Below, piece by piece: positions 61,300-64,000 of a DNA stretch of 64,000 nt; position 1 is the stretch's first letter; each line of letters opens with the position of its first letter. Both the position numbers and the translations under genes were made by a program. Source of the DNA: Competibacter_A sp002352125 (GTDB lineage: Bacteria > Pseudomonadota > Gammaproteobacteria > Competibacterales > Competibacteraceae); contig DAOROA010000003.1 in NCBI GenBank assembly GCA_035441325.1, positions 38,189 through 102,188 on the forward strand. Reading direction: 5' to 3'. Below the pieces are notes generated by a model. The model was given only the letters and a program-made list of their open reading frames with translations. It did no database searches and was not told the DNA's origin.

Positions 61300-63480
61300 G
61301 TGTTAACAGAGGCGCTTACTTTTGTTTCCATCGATTGGATCAAGCCGCTCGCGAAAAAGCTCAAGGGAATTCGGGATGCGAGAACCCAGGAAATCAACAA
61401 CATCTCCAACACGTTTGGCGATCCGAAACCGCTGGTGCGCTATTACGTTGAACCCAAGTGCCAGCACCACAATCCGGCCGATTATCACGAGGATGAAGCA
61501 CCGATCTCGTTTGTGAAAACGCCGGTGTTCACGACCATTAACGATTTTCTCAACAGAGAAGTAACCATACGGGATGGCCGTACTCAGATGTTTATCTTGG
61601 CCGACGCCGGCATGGGAAAAACATCTCTTTTGGTGATGCTCAAACTGACTCATCTCTTGAGATTTTGGCCGTCGGATTACGATTGCCTGCTGTTGAAACT
61701 TGGCCCGGATTCTCTGGATGTTATCCGCAAGCACGCGAACAAAGCGAATACCGTGCTGTTGCTCGATGCTTTGGACGAAGACTCGACCGCTTGGGGTCAT
61801 ATCGAGCAGCGGTTGATTGAGTTGCTGCACGAGACCATTAACTTCCGGCGCGTCCTCATCTCGTGTCGCACGCAGTTTTTTCCTGAGACCGGGGCTGATC
61901 CGTTTGGGAGCCCCGGCCGGGTAACCGTGGGCGGTTTCATCTGTCCGATGATCTTTCTTTCGCTTTTTGACGATCATCAGGTGCGCGAATACTTATGCAA
62001 GCGTTTTCCCGATCCGTGGCACTACGGGCTAACGGGGCGTAGGCACAAGTCGTGGTATCGCGCCGAGCAACTCCTCAAGTCGATGCGCTCCCTACGCTTT
62101 CGGCCGCTGCTCCTAGCGTATATCAAGGATCTGCTGGACGCTAATCGACTGCAATGGGACGAGTACGCCATTTACGATGCATTGATGGAAACGTGGTTGC
62201 TGCGAGAGGTGAACAAGCTGGCAAAACAAGGAATTAACCCACTGCCAACCAAAGAAGATCTTTGGATAAGCTGCACCGCAGTTGCAGTTCACCTGCAATC
62301 GCTCGGAAAGCGCGTGCTGTCTCAAACTGAACTTCGGAGCTTGGTGGTTGAGTTGCCGGCTATCTCTCATATCGAGAAACTCGATTTTGGTGGGCGTTCG
62401 CTGATGAACCGCACATCGGATCGCGAATATCGATTTTCTCATTACAGTACTCAGGAGTTTTTGGTGGTTCATACCGTTGTTGAGGGGCAATTGGAGGCCG
62501 TGAAAAGGATTTGCCCGGCGGCAACCCGAGAACTGAAGCTTCGGGCCACGGCGCAAATGTTGGACTTCGTCCGTTGTCGCGTTGCACAGATTGATGTGCT
62601 GGAGTTATTGAAGTTGCTGGATTGGAGTGATATCAAACCCAGTCAGTTAGTTGGGTGGCTCTGCTTCCAGGAACGTCTGAGGGATGGTGGTGTGGGTCCG
62701 ATGATGGTCGTCATTCCAGCCGGGCGATTTTTGATGGGTTCCTCTGAGGATGAATTGGAACGACAAGACAATGAACGCCAGCATGAAGTGCAGGTTGCCG
62801 TCTTCGCTATTGGGAAATACGCGGTGACGGTGGGACAATTCAGACGTTTCATAGAGGCGAGTGGATATCGGACGGAAGCAGAGAAAGGGGGTGGTATTTA
62901 TTGCCGGACCGGGAGCGAGTGGAAGCAGGACCCTGACAAGAATTGGCGGAATCCAGGATTCCCGCAAACCGACAATTACCCCGTTGTCGGTATCAGTTGG
63001 AACGATGCCATGCTCTACGTGGACTGGTTGAATGAGCAAACCGGCCAGCAATATCGTTTACCCACCGAGGCGGAATGGGAGTATGCCTGTCGGGCGGGAA
63101 CGGTAACGCCGTTTTATTTTGGTGAAACAATCGACACGGACCAGGCCAACTATGATGGAAACTACGTTTATGGCAAGGGACGCAAGGGGAGTTATCGACA
63201 AAAAACTGTCGAGGTGGGGCAGTTTCCAGCGAATGCTTGGGGATTGTACGACCTGCACGGCAACGTCTGGGAATGGACCGGTTCCGAATACGACGAAGGT
63301 TATGGTGGCGCCGAATTGCGAATTGTCAGCGACCGCGATTCCGGCGGTCCCCGGGTGTTGCGGGGCGGTTCGTGGAACTACGTACCGAAGTGGTTGCGGT
63401 CGGCTGCTCGCGACTGGGACGACCCGCGCACCAGGTACTACAACTTCGGGTTCCGTCTGGCCAGGACGTTAACCCTTTGA
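61300..63480 (+). CDS. NACHT NTPase with C-terminal FGE-sulfatase domain, probable DGR target
   Basis: The 726-residue protein has a NACHT/STAND ATPase core. Walker A is ADAGMGKTSLL at residues 101-111, Walker B is TVLLLDALDED at 151-161, and RVLISCRTQFF is a sensor-type segment. A helical region follows to ~460. Residues ~466-726 form an FGE-sulfatase/C-type-lectin domain (MMVVIPAGRFLMGSS, YRLPTEAEWEYACRAGT, GLYDLHGNVWEWT, RGGSWNYVPKWLRSA). The last ~35 residues resemble a retroelement variable region. It starts at a GTG behind TGGAGGG. STAND proteins sense a trigger through the C-terminal part and act after oligomerising; no separate effector domain is visible. Confidence 0.88.
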   Translation: MLTEALTFVSIDWIKPLAKKLKGIRDARTQEINNISNTFGDPKPLVRYYVEPKCQHHNPADYHEDEAPISFVKTPVFTTINDFLNREVTIRDGRTQMFILADAGMGKTSLLVMLKLTHLLRFWPSDYDCLLLKLGPDSLDVIRKHANKANTVLLLDALDEDSTAWGHIEQRLIELLHETINFRRVLISCRTQFFPETGADPFGSPGRVTVGGFICPMIFLSLFDDHQVREYLCKRFPDPWHYGLTGRRHKSWYRAEQLLKSMRSLRFRPLLLAYIKDLLDANRLQWDEYAIYDALMETWLLREVNKLAKQGINPLPTKEDLWISCTAVAVHLQSLGKRVLSQTELRSLVVELPAISHIEKLDFGGRSLMNRTSDREYRFSHYSTQEFLVVHTVVEGQLEAVKRICPAATRELKLRATAQMLDFVRCRVAQIDVLELLKLLDWSDIKPSQLVGWLCFQERLRDGGVGPMMVVIPAGRFLMGSSEDELERQDNERQHEVQVAVFAIGKYAVTVGQFRRFIEASGYRTEAEKGGGIYCRTGSEWKQDPDKNWRNPGFPQTDNYPVVGISWNDAMLYVDWLNEQTGQQYRLPTEAEWEYACRAGTVTPFYFGETIDTDQANYDGNYVYGKGRKGSYRQKTVEVGQFPANAWGLYDLHGNVWEWTGSEYDEGYGGAELRIVSDRDSGGPRVLRGGSWNYVPKWLRSAARDWDDPRTRYYNFGFRLARTLTL
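63358..63466 (+). other. probable DGR variable region (VR)
   Basis: This segment encodes RVLRGGSWNYVPKWLRSAAR through YYNFGFRLA, the position and framework of known retroelement-diversified C-type-lectin folds. Framework residues (GGSW, LRSA, GFRLA) are intact. The intervening residues N693, Y694, V695, K697, W698, A703, D705-D708 and Y713-N715 are where A-specific mutation usually acts. The template repeat is not within the window, so this is unconfirmed. Confidence 0.7.
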
Positions 63481-63508
63481 CCTTTTTGCTTTTTCCCTTT
63501 TTGGGGGT

Positions 63509-63529
63509 CCAGGGGGCGAAGCCCCCTGG
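63509..63529 (+). other. GC-rich hairpin just after the variable region
   Basis: CCAGGGGGC, loop GAA, and GCCCCCTGG form a perfect nine-base stem 29 bases after the target gene's stop. Comparable DNA hairpins after the VR help retrohoming in characterised DGRs. It is followed by GTCGTTTTTT and might also be a terminator. Confidence 0.65.
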
Positions 63530-63551
63530 TCGTTTTTTGGGCGGGTAGGGT

Positions 63552-63893
63552 ATGGAAGAAAAAACCGATGATCGGACGCCGCGCGCCGTGCAGTCCTGTC
63601 ACGAACTGCTGGCCTGGCTGATTCCGCTACTCGACCAGTTTCCGCGCTCGCGCCGGTTCACGCTGGGGGAACGGCTGGAAAGCGGCCTTCTCGTCGTGCT
63701 GGAGGCGCTGGTGGAAGCCGCCTACAGCCGCGACAAACGTGCCGCGCTGACCCGCGCCAGCCTCCGGCTGGCGGTGAACCGGCACCTGTGGCGGCTGGCA
63801 CTGGAGCTGAAGGTCATCAACCTGAAGCGCTACGAGCATGGAGCGGACAGTCCTGAAATGTGGAGGACCGAACGGCGATATTCCCCCCTTTAG
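63552..63893 (+). CDS. avd: Avd-like diversity-generating retroelement accessory protein
   Basis: The 113-residue protein contains QFPRSRRFTLGERLESGLL and VEAAYSRDKRAALTRASLRL. It also has LELKVINLKRYEHGAD. This is the four-helix-bundle pattern of bAvd/Avd, which helps the retroelement reverse transcriptase. It lies just after the target gene, as in known DGRs. Its last codons come from a dispersed repeat that supplies the TAG stop, so the C-terminus may be shortened. Confidence 0.85.
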   Translation: MEEKTDDRTPRAVQSCHELLAWLIPLLDQFPRSRRFTLGERLESGLLVVLEALVEAAYSRDKRAALTRASLRLAVNRHLWRLALELKVINLKRYEHGADSPEMWRTERRYSPL

Positions 63894-63916
63894 CAAAGGG
63901 GGGCGAGGGGGGATTT
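63882..63916. repeat. dispersed repeat (CCCCCCTTTAGCAAAGGGGGG type) at the avd end
   Basis: CCCCCCTTTAGCAAAGGGGGG is a perfect palindrome followed by CGAGGGGGGATTT, a common intergenic element in environmental bacteria. It overlaps the avd stop codon. The final 80 bases of the window (63,917-64,000) show no gene. Confidence 0.7.
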
Positions 63917-64000
63917 GAACGCGTGAAGGTGTTGCTGGTCCCTAAAATCCATCCGATTACCCATAATTTTCAACGTGCTGTAATATATTGATATTTTGAC

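Overview
The window looks like a chromosome segment of a GC-rich gammaproteobacterium. This is inferred from dksA next to gluQ, rraA, tex, a FimV-like protein, lrgAB, rhlE and a split cobalamin pathway. The mixture resembles environmental Chromatiales/Competibacteraceae-type genomes, but I cannot place the genus without a search. Most of the sequence is ordinary core genome with short intergenic gaps and overlapping operons. I see no rRNA, tRNA or CRISPR array.

Layout. 1-13,812 is core: the start of sucA (minus), dksA-gluQ, acs, an eIF2B-like isomerase, tex, rraA, a MotA-like/OmpA-like membrane pair, a nitroreductase, a thioesterase and a fused pabBC. About 13,850-30,122 is a sedentary chromosomal integron. 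An integrase gene with an unusual N-terminal extension (28,731-30,122, plus strand) faces away from an attI-like site with two direct repeats. To its left lies an array of cassettes read leftward on the minus strand, separated by 16 attC or attC-like sites and one half site. Cassettes near attI are intact and tightly packed. Towards pabB the array decays: degenerate attC sites, a frameshifted methyltransferase, an IS110-type remnant and a tautomerase fragment. Cassette products include a PD-(D/E)XK-like nuclease, three GNAT acetyltransferases, a VOC protein, a lipoprotein hydrolase, an amidohydrolase, a T4 endonuclease V-type DNA glycosylase, a P-loop kinase-like protein, two tautomerases and a MarR regulator with two matching palindromic operators.

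30,123-46,536 holds rhlE with an overlapping RRM gene, an FMN-glutamate-synthase-like enzyme, pdxS-pdxT-cobO, lrgA-lrgB behind an L,D-transpeptidase, an AAA/PDDEXK protein, then cobQ facing cbiB-cobD-cobA, and uppP. 46,537-59,600 holds a three-domain ACP-FAAL-acyltransferase fusion, a FimV-like protein, an acyl-CoA synthetase, a large secreted SBBP-repeat protein and thrC.

59,600-64,000 is the second accessory region. It has a zeta-toxin module with a duplicated antitoxin, then a NACHT NTPase fused to a C-terminal formylglycine-generating-enzyme/C-type-lectin domain. The last ~35 residues of that protein look like the variable region of a diversity-generating retroelement (DGR). It is followed by a perfect GC-rich hairpin and a gene for an Avd-like accessory protein. 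The template repeat and reverse transcriptase would lie beyond base 64,000. The two most interesting systems are this probable DGR-diversified NACHT protein and the integron.
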